Positions 35,560 through 49,858 of a DNA stretch of 64,000 nt are shown here, piece after piece. Made by a program: the position numbers and the translations under genes. Origin of the DNA: Loxodes magnus (Eukaryota > Ciliophora > Karyorelictea > Loxodida > Loxodidae); NCBI GenBank assembly GCA_946699065.1, contig CAMPDV010000940.1, forward strand, positions 62,001 through 126,000, read 5' to 3'. Position 1 is the first letter of the stretch, and each line of letters opens with the position of its first letter. The notes under the pieces were generated by a model. It did no database searches. It saw only the letters and a program-made list of their open reading frames with translations, and was not told where the DNA came from.

Positions 35560-36646
35560 TCAACTCGAAACTCTCCACTTTCTAATTGTATGGTCCTGTC
35601 CTCCCGATACCAACCATCTATTGTCAACACTCAAAGTTATAGAATTTATATCTAAAGTATGCCCTTGTAAAGTCTAGATACACTCACCCTTATCAAAGTT
35701 CCATATCTTGATTGTTTTATCCCATGAACCAGAAAATATTACACTTGAATCATCACTTAACTGAATACTACGTAGACCATCCGCATGACCTTAAAGAATA
35801 CGAATACACTAACCAGAAGAGAAGTCCCATATCTTAATAGTCCTGTCACCAGAACCTGATATTATATACTTATTATCCTTAGACACTATCACCGATGAAA
35901 CTAATTCTGAATGCCCAGTAAGAGTTCGTACAAGCTGACCAGTCTAGAAATCCCAGATCTTTATAGTTGTATCATCAGATCCCGATATAATATATCTAGA
36001 GTCATAGGAGATTACTACCGATATAACTGCATTAGTATGTCCCGTTAAAGTTCTTTAGAGAGCACCAGTCTATAAGTTTCAGATCTTTATGGTTTCGTCA
36101 TGAGATCCTGATACGATATATCTTGAGTCTGGGGAGATTACTACCGAGTAAATGAAAGAAATATGCCCCGTTAAAGTTCTTATAAGAGCACCTGTCTATA
36201 AGTTTCAGATCTTGATGGTTTTATCAGCAGATCCTGATACGATATAATTAGAGTCAGGGGAGATTACTACCGATATAATAGTAAAAGTATGTCCTATTAT
36301 AGTTCTTTGGAGAGTACCTGTCTGGAAATTCCAGATCTTTATCGAATTTTCAGGATATCCTGAACCTGATACAATTCAATTCAGGTCACTTGATATGGCT
36401 ACCGATTACACAGGCTAAGTGTGACCAGTAAGGATTTAGTCTAAAAAATATTAAAGAAATACCTTTACTTTGGTCATAACTAATCTTATTTATTAACTTT
36501 TAGTAGCATAAGTTGGGCAGAATTTCATACTTAAAATGAAGTAGAGATATTTTCCCTAAAATGTGGCTTCTCGCTCTTAAGAGTTTTCTTAAAAAAATAC
36601 TTTTAGTAAATTGCTTTTCTTTTTTCTCCGCTTCTTTTTTCTCCAT
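35560..36646 (-). CDS. WD40-repeat protein, copy 3 (seven-blade propeller, one intron)
   Basis: Join of 36463-36646 and 35560-36440, 354 codons plus TGA. The exon lengths (184 and 881) equal those of copies 1 and 4, and the 22-nt intron is at 36441-36462. The N-terminus reads MEKKEAEKKEKQ. Seven repeats are kept with TGA-coded Trp in repeats 2 and 3. Most differences from copy 1 fall in the variable loops between blades, and repeat 1 has 'GHTQPVQSVA' where copy 1 has '[10 protein letters not shown]'. The terminal TGA is the complement of 35560-35562. The gene points away from the (deleted) core; its upstream region (36647-37527) is intact, so it may still be expressed. Confidence 0.9.
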
Positions 36647-37527
36647 TTTAATTTTTATAACTTAATTCAATAAATATTTAATTAAAATAACTCAATAAAT
36701 TTTACTTACTTAATTTAAATACAATTAAACAATTAAATTATTTATTAAGCATACTTATAAATATTTTATTAAACATTGATTTTTCTATTTTTGTCTTAAA
36801 ACAAAATAAGATATTAAACTAATAGAATACAAACTTATATAATTTTAATAATTTTATATCCTTTTACTTTTAAATAAAGGGATAAACTATTATTTCAAAA
36901 GTTTTATAATGAAGAATTATATCCTTATTATAATAACTTTAATATGCATTTATTAATTACTACTTATTTGTGCTTTTAATCAAAGACTCTTAATAAGAAA
37001 AAATTATTTCTTTATAGACCCTTTTAAATGATAAATAAAACATTACCATTTTTTTAAAGCTATTGTTATTAATTATTATTTTTCACTTACATTTAATCAA
37101 AAACATTATTTATTTAAGCTTTTTACTAATAAAAAAATGAAATAAAATAAGTTTCTTATTAATTAGTTTGAATAAATATTAAAAAACATCAAATTATTTA
37201 AAACAAAGTATTTTTAGTATTTATAAGATAAACTCTTTTATTTATCCACTTTCTTACTACTATTTCATTAAAACTTTTTATTTATAAAGGTCTCTCTTAA
37301 AATAATAAACTAATATAATTTAATGTTGATTCTAAGCAAAATATATAAATGTAATAAATATAAGTAGTAGAAAGTAAATATTTAAACTAACTAGAAATGG
37401 TGTATCACTAATTTTATCTTACAATTATTAAATAGTAATATTTAATTTTATTATTAAAATAAGCTTTAATATGTTTAATTATGTCTATTAAAATACTAAA
37501 ATTTTATCCTTTTAGCTTTATTAGTTA
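36647..37527. promoter_or_regulatory. AT-rich upstream region of WD40 copy 3
   Basis: Copy of 5621-6504 with small indels; no defined promoter motif seen. It ends in the 5' target-site copy that precedes LINE A2 (about 37528-37547). Confidence 0.35.
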
Positions 37528-37556
37528 TTAATTAATCTCTCTTAAATAAAAAAAAA

Positions 37557-38720
37557 ATGGACGAAATATAGAATTCACTAGTTTTTAATAGTGACTCTTC
37601 TTTAATTAATTTCAAAGAAGCTGCAAATTCATAGGAAAAGCATAGGCAGGTGCATTAAAATCTCCAAACGAAAGATTTGGAGTAACTACAAATTAAATAA
37701 GTAAACCTAATAATGAATTTATTAAGACAACTACTTAAAAATTGTAGTCAAAAACCGGAAAACAAATTCATTCGCGTCCCATTAAAACTACTTAGGAACT
37801 CTCTTCAACGTGGATATTAATTGTAGCGTATTATGAAAGTGAAATCAACCTATAAATAGATGAACAGATTAACTGCCTAAAATAATACCGCGAAAGATGC
37901 GAAAGATACGAAACAATTACCTAAGAAATCTTTCCAAAAATAAGATATTATCTTAGATAGTTAGAATTCAAAAGATATACCTTCAAATCCTAATTAAAAT
38001 TCAAATAAAGATATCCTTTTATGGTAGTCAAAAATAACATAAACTTAAGATTCATTTTTGAATAATACTAATTAACAATTCTATTAAATTTCAAACAACG
38101 AAATTAGTCAGAAATAAAATATTATTACTAATCCTGATAATTCAAATAATCATTATTTACCTGATCTTCAGAGTAAACAACCTTAAAATTAAACTGCTGA
38201 TTTAAGAAATGTAATATAAAATCAAATAATTAATTAGTCTAATGAGAATTTATTTACCTTAGAAATAAAAGAACTTAAACATAATATATAAAGACTTATA
38301 GATAAGAACCAATAATTAAATGAAATGTTAATTAATATAAAAGCAAAATATGAACGAGATATTGAAACATTGATAAGTAACTAAGAAATATCCAAAATAT
38401 ATTATAAAACTTATATAAATAAAATTTATTAGAAATATAAACTATTATAGAACTATTTTTAGTCAATCAAATCTGATATATAGCAATATCACAACAAATG
38501 CTATCAAAATAACTAGTTCATAAAATTACTTAAACAAACTTCTCCACTTATTACAGTAACTAAACAGTTTAAACAGATGAAATAATTAGTATAGTTCAAG
38601 AAATTTAGATATAATAGAAAAACTATGAGAATTAAGTCAATTCAAAAGATGAAATATAATCTAATTAAGAGATTCAAATTGAAGCCAATGCTAATTAAAG
38701 CTTTACTTAAGCTTAAATGA
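37557..38720 (+). CDS. LINE A2 ORF1 protein
   Basis: 387 codons then TGA at 38718-38720; three codons longer than in A1 because of the 9-bp duplication. Otherwise nearly identical, with synonymous TAG/CAG exchanges at glutamine codons (for example at about 38564), a sign that this frame has been read as protein up to there. Same Q/N/K-rich composition and probable coiled coil as A1 ORF1. It could still be translated, since the 5' end of the element is intact. Confidence 0.6.
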
Positions 38721-40399
38721 TAGGAGCAAATAATTCACTATGCCAAAACTTTAATAAAATTAGAAATTTTACTTAGATTGAAATAGATAACTTTCTAAAT
38801 AAAACTTAGCTAGGATATCAATAGACTATATTAGAATAGAACTAATATTTACTTCAACAAATTACCTAATAAAAAATAATAATCGAAATTTAACTCCAAG
38901 AGTTATATTCTTAATATTAAAAATTATAAAACTAAAATAAGTAATTTATAGATTAAGAATAGAAAGCTTAAATGGAAATTTTAACTTTTAAAATCGAATT
39001 AGATAAGTAAAGATAATAAAACTATGAAATAAATATAGCTTTTCAAAATTAAATTCTATTAAAAAATAAGGAAATTCAAATGTATAAAGAATTACTTTAG
39101 AAGAAGTAATTTGTAGATGCATAAACTTAGACATTATATGAAAATATTTAAACAAAGGATAGTATTATCTAAACAGATAATATAAATAAATAATAAACAG
39201 CTTTTTTGTGTCAAAAATTTACTCAAACAAATATAATCAAGCAAGACAAGTTAATGTAAACTTAAAATAATTAATAGGAAGCATAAACTAATACTATTAT
39301 AACATAACATAATAACTAATACTGTCAAGTTAAATTGCCAGATGAAGATTTTATTTTACTATAGCATTAATATCACTTACTCAACTTAAAATTCATATAA
39401 AGTACCCAAAATATGTAGACACTTGAGATAAAAATAGAAGAGTTTTAAAAACTTAATTAAAATTTGAAAAAAGATATATTTAATTATTCTACTAAAAGAT
39501 GAAAAAAAGATTAATAAAGCTAAACAGATTCGATCGATGCTATTTATCAGAATTAAACCTTATCTTCCAATATTAATCTTAATATTCTTAAAAGGAAACA
39601 TGAAGTAGAAGATAAAACAATTCCGCCAGCAAAACGTATGAGTAAACATAATAATAAAAAAGAGTGCGATTAAATAATATGTTATTTCAATCTGACTAGT
39701 CTATAACTTTAAAAGTTTATTAAATCCGAAACTTGAAGACGTCCATAGTACGAAATGTACAATATATAAGGTAGATACGTCACAGTTACTTAAGATTTAG
39801 AATAAGGTACATGTGATAGTGTGAAAAGTAAAATTGATATAGATAGAAAGCTACTTAAAAAATATACGACGTAAGTAATATATATTTTGATACAATATTT
39901 TCATTAACATCCTGAGTATGGAAAAAGATTAGTACATATTTAGATTAACCAATAAGGATAGAAAAGCATTTGCATTTACGAAAGTGGTCTATCTGCAGGT
40001 TCGGAAAAAATTAGAAAGGACTAATAAATTTAAAAAATAAAGATGGGACATATAAATATTAATGGAATAGCGAGCAAGTGCTTGAATATTGAAGAATTTA
40101 TCAGAGATAACAGTATAGATATTTTATCAATAAACGAAACCTGATAAAAAGATGACTTTTCTCCAATATTGATAAATGGATTTAAAAGATATTTTAAGAA
40201 CTCAGGAAAAGGAGGAGGTGTATGCTTAATTGTAGGAGAAGAATTTAATAGTACAGAAATACATATATGAGTTGAAAAAGAAATAAATAGATTCATAACA
40301 ATTAAACTGGATAATATTTTAATCACGTCTTGTTACATGCCTGATAATGGAAAAAGTTAAGATGTTAAAGATTTAGCTTATGAACAACTAAATACATTG
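38498..40399 (+). pseudogene. LINE A2 ORF2, truncated in the endonuclease
   Basis: The -1 frame overlapping ORF1 from a possible ATG at 38498. The endonuclease starts near 40043 (GHININGIASK) with NETW, Trp again as TGA, and ends after 'LAYEQLNTL' where the deletion removes the catalytic GDFNA and SDH segments, the RT and everything beyond. Non-functional. Confidence 0.8.
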
Positions 40400-40431
40400 T
40401 GGTTTAATGATTATTCATTATAAGCACCAGG
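40396..40431 (+). other. Deletion junction LINE A2 / scrap D
   Basis: ATTG at 40396-40399 is shared by LINE A (9364-9367) and scrap D (23297-23300). To the left the sequence is LINE A, to the right scrap D (GTGGTTTAATGATTATTC), then LINE B2. Relative to unit 1 exactly 13,933 bases are absent. Confidence 0.85.
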
Positions 40432-43400
40432 TTAAATTAAAAAAATGGAAAATACTTCAAATTCACTAGTTTTAACTAGCGACTCTTCTTTAATTGATTA
40501 TTAAGAAGCTGCAAACTGATAGATCAAACACAGGCAGGTGCATAAAAACCTCCAAATAAAAGAAAAGGAGTTGATACAAATCAAATAAGTAAACATAATA
40601 ATGGATTTATTTAGAAAATTACTAAATATCTGTAGTCAAAAACTATAAAATAAATTCTTACGCGTTACACTGAAATCACTTCGAAATTCTCTTCATCGTG
40701 GACATCAATTTTGGCATCAATTGAAAGAAAAATAAACCTATAGGTAGAAAACTAGTTTAAACGCCTAAAATATTACCGCAGAAGATACAAAAAGATCATA
40801 CAAAAAATCTTTGAAAAATGAAGATATTATCTAAGACACTCCGATCTCTTAAGATAAGCTTTCAAATCTGAATTAAATTTAAATAAAAATATCCTTTTAC
40901 AATATAAAAAAAGTACATAAACTTAAGATTTATTTTTGAATAACAGTAATCAAATTAGATTAAATTGAATGTAATAAAAACAGTTAAAAGTAAGACAATA
41001 ATATTATTTCTGTTAATTCAAAGTATCACTATTTATCTGATCTTTAGAATTAAAATAAACAACTATAATAAAATGGTGGCCCGATAAATGCAATTCAAAA
41101 TTAAGCAATTAATAATTCGTTTAATGAAATTTAATTTTTTTTAGGTATAAAAGTACTTAAATAGGATATATAAAGACTAATAGATAAGAACTTTTTATTA
41201 AATGAAAAATTAGATAGTACAGAAACAAAATAGGAACTAGAAAAATAAACCTTGATAAATAACTAAGAATCATCAAAAGCATATTATAAAGCATATATTA
41301 ATAAAATTAATTAGAAATACAAAAAAATAAAATTAGTTACTAAAATTTGCCTTATAATATTATTAGGAAAAGCTATTTAAAAATAATTAAATATTATAAC
41401 AGATAAAAAATAACCTATTAATAATTTTAAAATAGAAGATTAAACTGAACTATTTCATTAGATAATGCTACTTATAAATAATATCTTTCTTTAGTAAAAC
41501 ATAATTAATAACTACTTTAGAACATTTTTAAATAAAAATTTGAGAGGAATTAGTTTTCATTTTAATCCAAAGAGTAAATAATTGTTCACGAATAATCAGT
41601 ATAAACAACTTATGTTAATTCTAAAGAGATAACTGTTTAAAGAGATTTTATAATAAAATATATTGAATAAAGAACTTAAACTAACAATAGAGTTTTTATA
41701 AATTAAGAAGCGTAAACGCAATAGATAAATTAGAAATTGATCAAACATAAACTAAAGAATCATTATTATATTCAAAATAGGAATATTTAAAATAATAAAT
41801 TTCATTCTACTAATAGTAATTTTCTGACAACAACACATTTGGTAACTACTTTAAGAAGTTTGATAATAAAAAACTAATATTGAACTTGAATTAAACTATA
41901 TTTTTAATTATAATTAATAACTAAAATCTTAAAATTAAAAAGTAACTGATTAAGTATAAATATTATAAAGCTAACTTTAAATTTTTAACTTTGAATGAGA
42001 AAAGAAATATTCTTAGAAATAGGATTTATGTAATAATCTTTAATAGAATCTATAACTTAAAGAATTGGATTATTAAAACATATTAAGTTCATTACATTTG
42101 TAAAAAATAAGTATATCCAAGAATTTAAAGATGCTTTCATATAAACAAAAATGCCTTAACTATAGAATGATTACACACAGGTTGAAATTTAATCCAGTGA
42201 TTAAAAAATTCAAACAATTATTTAGAATTTAGATACGGCTACTGGAACAGACCTACTGTATTTGGATTCATTTCCTAGTGCGACTTTATTGATTCTAAAT
42301 ACATAAAATTGTAGAAATAATATGATAAACTAAATGGGCAACTAATCAATTAAATCGAAACTTTTGATAAATTTGCATCAGAAAAATATACTTTAATGGA
42401 AAATCTGAAATAGAGCCCAATTTTAAAGTAGTAAATTTCTTCCAATTTAACATTTCTATCCATAAAATTCTGTGAATGATCTTTTTAGATTTTCAGCAAC
42501 TCTCATTTATAAAATCTAAAATAGGATACTTAAGAAATTCTTTGGAATAAGATTCTATAAATTAATTAAAGAGAAAATATCCAGATCCATATTTTCCATC
42601 TACTAAATAACATATCAATAAAATGGAACAAAATTAGTCTTTTATAAAAAATTACAATGCTAATTCAAAATAGCTAAGAGACTTTATATTATCTAACTTT
42701 TGAAGAAGAACTAGTTTCCAAACTATAATTTAAAGCAGATACGTTGTACTTGACTAAGAACTTGATAAAGGATAGATTGACAGTCAAGTAGTTAAAATTA
42801 GCATTGATAAGAGATTATTAAAGATATATAGCTGAAAATATCTCTATATTATAATTTAATTTTATGACTAAAATAAATAACATTAAAAAAATAGGTTCAT
42901 CTTGAAATGAGGGGACAAAAAAAGAAATTTTAATTTATGAACCTGGGTGGAAAGGAGACTCTAACTAAATCAACAAGGAAAACAAATTATTTTAGATCAA
43001 GATAATCACTAAAAAAGAAGTAGCGTCAATAAAATTAAGATTGGACATGTCAATATAAATGGATTAGCAAGTAAACTATATAAAGTAGAAGAATTCATAA
43101 GAGAAAATAGTATTGACATTTTTTCAATTAATGAAACTTGGTAAAAACAAGATTTCCATCCATTATTAATATAAGGTTATAGGACTTATTACAAAAATTC
43201 AGGAAAAGGAGGAGGTGTATGTCTAGTTATTAAAGAAGAACTCAGTAGTACTGAAGAAACTAATATAATTGATGTATTCTAGAATCGATTTATCATAGCC
43301 AAACTAAATAATATATTTATTACGTCCTGTTACATGCCAGATAATAGCTAAAATGAGAACATAAAAGACCAAGCATATGACTATATTAATTTGCTACTTA

Positions 43401-44953
43401 ATCAATTCCCAAATAATCCACATATTCTAATGGGAGATTTCAATGCTCTCCTATAAGATTATGGAGATAATCCTAATAATGACTATGATAATACAAACAG
43501 ATTCTAGGAATTTCTTATTCAGAAGTATCTTGAAATAGTAAATAATATGAACAGCAACACTTGCTTACATAAAGTAACATATTTTATGTATTGTAATGGC
43601 TATATTGTAATAAACAATCATCTGAATATTAATAAATTTGAAAACTTCTAGGCTTATTATAACTAACTATTTACTGATCACATATCAATTAGGGTAAATT
43701 TTCTCTTGAACACAATTGTCTATTAGGACATAATTACTTTAGGAAAATATAAAATTAACAGGCTGGAAGGCCCTATTGACAGATAGAAATATTAAGAATA
43801 TTTTTTTGAAACTATAATGAATTTTTCAAATTGATAGGAATAATTTAGAGGATTAATACTCATGTATTAAACGCAATATATAATATAATGCAGATGAAAT
43901 ATTAGGTTCATTTATTCCAGACCCTAAATATAATAAACTTACAAAAGACCTCATAAAGAAGTATATTGAAGTTAAAAGAGCTAATCAAGTATATAAAGAA
44001 ACTCACGCGTAGTTAGGAAGAATTAATTAATAAGTAATTCCCTTTTTAAGAACAATTGGTAAGAAGGATATTTATAGAGAGATTAAGTAACAAGACTATC
44101 TGAATGTTACGAAATAGATATTAATAATTAGGAATATAATAGTAGCTTTAATACTTTTACAAAATATATTAAAAGTAAGATTCAACATAAATTTTATGAA
44201 GTAACTATTAAAAGACTAAAAGGAGGCCCACTGCAAAGTTATTTATAGAATAATTAGAATAATAATAATAATTCCCGTAAATTACCTATCCAAAACTAAA
44301 TAAATAGTATCAAAAAGAAATAATTAGTATATACAAACTCAGAACCTAAAGTTACAACGTAAGGATCTTTAAGACAGACATTATTTAGTTGAGAATTCCC
44401 ATTGTATGTGTGGAGATTTTATTAATTTTAACATATTCTGGAATGCGATTGCTATATAGATATGTGAGAATAGTTAATAGCAAAAATTGGAAAATGCAAC
44501 ATTAGAAAATTAATAACCTATGACCAAATTATATCAATTAATTTCCAAAAAACAAAGCAGAATACATTGATCTGCAAATTAAAATTTTCCATAGGATGTT
44601 ACTTAAAAGGAGATTAGAATTATTCTAATTAGAAAAAAACTTATAATAAGAAAGTTCTGAGACTAAGGGTAAAGAAGCGAAAAAGCAAGATAAAGATGAA
44701 GAGAATAATGAAAATAAGGAAGAAAAACAAGAAAAACAAGAAAAACAAGAAGAACAAGAAGAAAAAGATGACCAAGTGGAAGATTAGAATGAATAAACTG
44801 ATGAAGAAGATAATATAGCGGAAGAAGAATATGAAGTAGAAAGTGTTTGAGTTGGAAAACTTTTAAAAAACATTATAACATTTTAATTGAAGAAGTAATT
44901 CCAACAATGAAAAGATGTCTCAAGATTCTTTTATTTAAATTTAAATTTAAGAA
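40432..44953 (+). mobile_element. LINE B2, duplicate of B1
   Basis: Nearly identical to 23333-27829, including the same missing RT, so the two arose by duplication of the unit and not by separate insertion. Differences: a longer Lys-Gln-Glu tract in the acidic tail (about 44720-44765) and one extra AAATTT unit in the tail (44936-44948). Confidence 0.85.
40445..44850 (+). pseudogene. LINE B2 reading frames (ORF1, endonuclease, no RT)
   Basis: ORF1 from ATG 40445. The endonuclease begins about 43040 and has the conserved 'SCYMPDN' where B1 has 'SSYTPDN', so B2 is slightly closer to the family norm. RT absent as in B1. The acidic C-terminus ends in TGA at 44848-44850 after EYEVESV. Internal frame changes are shared with B1. 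Confidence 0.75.
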
Positions 44954-45089
44954 CAACATGTGTAAGAGAAAGATTTAGATTAGCTATCTATAAGTCATTA
45001 AATATTGCACTAGTGTTGGGAATAATAGTTGATTTTTACCTTTCATTGAAATATCAGCAATGATAGCTCCAATTTAACAAAAATAATTC

Positions 45090-45870
45090 TACTTAGTAAA
45101 AAGATAAAAATTACATCATTTAATCTTTATTCTCAAAATCAGAGCAAAGAAATAAATCTGAAGTAAGATAACTATTTATTAAAAATTACGAATTGCTAAG
45201 ATAATCAAAACCTTGCTTACTTATGAATATTTGTAAATAGATATTATAATTGATAATTTCAAAGAGTTTAATAAGCATAGCAATATTTAACTTAAAAAAA
45301 ATTATTCTAAGAATGCCTTTAAAAATGCAGTCATGTCAATAGTAAAATTATTTGTTGATTTAATAAAAGATATATAAAACATTTTCTCTTTAATAATATA
45401 CGCTAAATACGATAGGCATCTAATTTAAGAAACTATTTCAATCTAAAAACTAATTACTTATACTTATAATTTTTAATATGAACTGAATCATCGATATATC
45501 AAAACTCAATTCAATAAACTTTGCTTAAGTAGATAGGAATTTGATACATTTGAGCACATTTTCAAACGTAATCTTTTTACAGATATTTAAAATTTTTAAT
45601 AAACTTAAAATAATTAACGGAAAATAGTGTAAAAGACTTGTTTTATATGACTAAACTATATTAATAAATAGTTTACAAAAGATAAGATAATTAAATTAGA
45701 TAAGTACATAAAAATATTTCATCAATAATATTTAGAAAGCCATTTAAATTTTTAAGAATTAGAGTGAATAGAAAATAGATTATATTAAAAACCTATTAAC
45801 AGATTTAATGAGCTAAAAAATTCTTTATAAAGATGAGAGTGAAAGAGAACCATGAATGAAATATAGAAAC
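45090..45870 (+). mobile_element. LINE 3' fragment E2
   Basis: Copy of E1 (27960-28740) with more small indels than the sequences on either side. It carries the same decayed C-terminal LINE motifs. Confidence 0.65.
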
Positions 45871-47068
45871 TACTAAATTTAGGTTAATTTGGATGGTTGA
45901 AAGGCAATAATTATAGAATTAAGTCTAAATATTTAAAGTGTTATAGTTGATTATTATTACTTATGATTTAAAGTTTTAAATAGTGAATAAGATTTTGAAA
46001 TGATTAATTTTTAAAAATAAAAATAAATAATTTTAATAATTATAATTAATTTGATTAATTGTAAGGTATATGGGCCTTTCTAATATAATAGTTGATATAT
46101 ATATAAATAATAAAAATGATAGGATAAAATTGAATGTTTTAGCATTTATAATATTAAAGGATAGTTTTAGTTAAAATATGTTTTTAAAGAAATAAAGTAA
46201 TTGAATTATAGTTAAATATTTGATGTAAGTATAATTTTGTTATTATTAGGAAATGAATAATAATGGCTTATATTTAAATTTGTTTAAACTGACAATTATA
46301 AAATAATTAATTTTACATAATTATGTTTAATTAAATTTATATAAATTAATAATTTATACTTAACTTATAATAAAAGTTAGTTAAGATTATTATTATAATT
46401 ACTTATATTACTTAGAACTAAAAATTATACATTCATTAAATTTATAATTATTGATAATTCTTTATTAATTTTATTTTATACAGTTATCTCTAAAGGTATG
46501 TTTAACTATATTTACTTTTTAATTCACTAAATTATTGTTTTAATTATTGTAGACATTAATTATCAAATGAGAACTTTTATATTTTTATAATCTAGTAATC
46601 AAATGCTTATTGTTAACCAATTATTTAAAACTCTTATCAAAATTATGAAAAGCATCCTCTTTATTAGTTTTAAATTGATACAAAGATAATTAATTCTAGC
46701 ATATAATTATTGAATTATTTTAGATTTTTGATATAGTATTTTTAATATTAATATCTTACTATTATAAAGGATTATTTTAAACTATATTTTGCTATCATTT
46801 AGAATTTTATATTATTAAAGTAATAAAGCTAAAGTTTCCTTTGGTTTACTTAGAACTTCAATTCCTTTTAGATATTTCTTCCTTTATATTCTCTATGTTT
46901 TATTAATTATAGTTAAATAAAGAGTTATTTAAATGGCTTAGCAATTTAATTAGTTTTTAGAACCTAAATTTTAATATTTATTTATAAAAATGAATGCTAT
47001 AAATTAAAGCTATTTAGTAATAATATTTAACTTTAATAAAAGAGTTATTGTATGAAACTGTTTATTTC
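45871..47068. other. AT-rich stretch without genes, unit 2 copy
   Basis: Practically identical to 28741-29938. No gene or motif seen. Confidence 0.5.
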
Positions 47069-49858
47069 AATTTTAAATTTTAAACTAAAATTATTTTTTG
47101 ACATCTATAACTGCAAGAATTGCTTCAATTATAGACATTAGTAAATGTTTTTAATGCTTTTTAATATAATCTTGAACTCATCAATTTTTAATTACTCTTG
47201 TTATAGTCTCATCTTTTATTTCTCCATTTTTACTTTTTCCATTTCTAATCATTCTAATCTTCTTGATATAAGTTTCTTGTAAAATCTTTTTATTTAGAAA
47301 TCTAAATATCTAAAATAAGACTTTAGAAAGGAGTTTATAAGTCCTTAATCATATATTATAATGCGTCTTAAGTCATAATTCTCAATCTCTTATATTAGAA
47401 TAGTATATACATTTCAAAATCTCCTCAAATGTACCATACTCTCCACATATACAGTAGGGATTATCAATAGGATAATCAAGATCTTAAAGATCTTTTCTAA
47501 AATTAAAAGATTGGGTTCTAAGTTTATATATACTGATAATTTCTTGTCTAAATTATTTGTTCAACTTAGTGTAAGTAATTACTAAAAATTGGTTAAGATT
47601 ACTAAACTGCTTAGTATATATTTTAGCTCTTAAACTTTTGAGTAGCTGTATTATACAAATATTGTTCTTTTTTGACTCTTATATATTTAGTAAACATTTT
47701 TTAATTTCTACTAATCTTGGAATTCTACAGGGCGATACTATAGATGTCTGATAATCGCTAAACTTTATCATAGCATTGAAATCAAATTTTTCAGTTGGTA
47801 ATGAAAAGAGAGCCTATTGTCGATGTTGGAAAATTAATGCTTTCTTATTTCATTTTATAATAGAATTTAAAAAACTTTATTGTCATAATGTGTTTTAAAG
47901 ATAACCAGTTTAAATCTATGAAACATAACTTATTAATTGCTGAAGTTGCTGCTTAAAATGCTTTTCTTGAAATCATTCTCATACTTGATTCAATTCTATT
48001 CAAAACTCAAGTTATTCCTCTCTGAATACACCATGGTACTAGTTCTCTACATATTCTGCTTTAGGTAATGTAAAAAGTTTCATAAAGTTTTAAAATGCCA
48101 AGAAATCACATTCTTATATCTAATTAGTTAAAAAACTGCTTTTTTCATTGCAGCTAAATACTGGAACGCGACTTCTTTACAATGAGGATTAAAATTCTTC
48201 TTCTAATGTAGCATTACATCTAAATATGTTACTTTTTCCTTTTAAATAATTGGTTAATTATCTAATCATAAATTTAAATTTTATTATTTTTAATGTTTCT
48301 TTAAAATTTAGATGCATTCAGATTTGATAAATTTTATCTTTAATTGAGTTTATGTAAAAATGCTTACTTGTTTCATTTATTAACTCCTTCATCTACTTTG
48401 CAGTTTTGGAAAGAAGAATCAAATCATCTGCTCATCGTCTACGTGCGAAGCTAATACTCCAACCCTGGCATTTGAATCCCAATCAGGTATTTTTACTTTC
48501 CAAATATCTAATTACTATGTCATATGGTCCATGTGACTTTCCTTACATAACTCCATTGTTGTATTATAATGTTCTGATGTTCTTTCCTCTATTTTAAATG
48601 AAGAATTTAGGTTTTTGTAAAACGATTCTAAGGCTAATATTATTCCAATTGGTAGTTTAACTCTCTTAAGTTAATCAAACAAAAGTCTTCTTTCTATTGA
48701 GTCAAACATTTTTTAAACATCTATCAGTGTTGCTATCAATTTAGTCTTATCTTAGCACTTTTCCGATAGTTATCAATTATTTGTTATATTATTCAAATTT
48801 ATTAAGTTGCTTATCTACTTTTCATAAATCCCATTTATGTAGGGTGAATCAAAATTTCTCTAATAAAGCAGATTGTATAGTCTTTTTGTCAAAGCTTTAT
48901 CATATAGTTTTATAATAATATTAATAAGAGAAATAGGTAGTCAGTTTTTCCAGTCATCTTTATTTCCTTTTTTAAATATTGGAATTACCGACAATGTATT
49001 TAATTCCTAAGGGATTCTTCCAAATCTTAACATATTATTCAGAAAAGAGTGAAGAATTATTATCAAATATTATCCACCATATTTCAGAAGTTCACTTTTT
49101 ATTCTGTCTTAACAGCTGCTTTTTCATTCGTAATTTCTTTTATAATTTCTTGTATTTCTTGTATGGTAAAAAGATAAAACCCTTATAAATATGAGAGTTG
49201 ATAATCTTTAATTTCTTAAATACTATCTTATATTTTATCTATTTTTTAATTACTAAGATTTATTTATTATTTAGTTATATTAGAATGTTTGTTAAAAGTA
49301 CAATTCTCCCATGACTCAATGGATTTATTTTTGATTTCTTAATTAAAGTTCATTTAATTTATTATTTTAGGCTTTTTAATTTTCTTAGTATGTGAAAATA
49401 TTTCTTTAGCATCTCCATTTAGAAGTAAAAGTTTCTTTTTTGCTTTGTTTTTTCAAACTTTCACAAATTAGACTTGAAGTCATTCAGAATGTAGTTTCAC
49501 TTTTTCATGAAGATTAGTTACTTATTAGTTTATTCTTCCAGATATAATATGTGCTTCTTTATATACTGAGTTAGCCCTTTTAGGCGTACATATTTGTTAG
49601 TAAGATCTGGAGATATTTGTTATAACTTGAGTCTGGAATAAAGGATGGTAATGTTTAATCAGCATTGTATTAGATGTTATTTTTGATAAATTTATATTAA
49701 ACTTCAAGATTATCTTAATCTATCTAAAAGAATTCTAGATAAGTTTGCAGGAAAAATTCTAAATATTTTTGATGATATATTGCATCTTATAAGCTATTTA
49801 TTTTATATTTCCTCAAATTCTTGCACATTTTCAATTAATCTCACATAAAATTAAGTTT
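47069..49858 (-). mobile_element. LINE C copy 3 (5'-truncated)
   Basis: Same structure and ends as copy 2; 3' hairpin at 47101-47141. The WADD Trp is TGA, as in copy 2 (complement of the TCA near 48433). Between about 48560 and 48600 it matches copy 1 against copy 2 and LINE A1, so it is a mosaic. Non-functional as an element. Confidence 0.85.

Larger units (their letters stand above)
34310..37547. repeat. Left inverted-repeat arm, unit 2 (no partner in this unit)
   Basis: Collinear with 3315-6524. Its core and right arm are missing because of the 13.9-kb deletion that begins inside LINE A2. It has an AAT microsatellite at about 35010-35090 and no GC-rich module. Confidence 0.8.
37548..40399 (+). 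mobile_element. LINE A2, 3'-deleted copy of A1
   Basis: Matches A1 6525-9367 with few substitutions and one 9-bp in-frame tandem duplication near 37900 (GATGCGAAA unit). It carries ORF1, the ORF2 N-terminal part and the first third of the endonuclease, then breaks off at ATTG (40396-40399) and continues in scrap D sequence. It sits at the same arm position as A1, so it is the same insertion event inherited by duplication. Confidence 0.9.
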
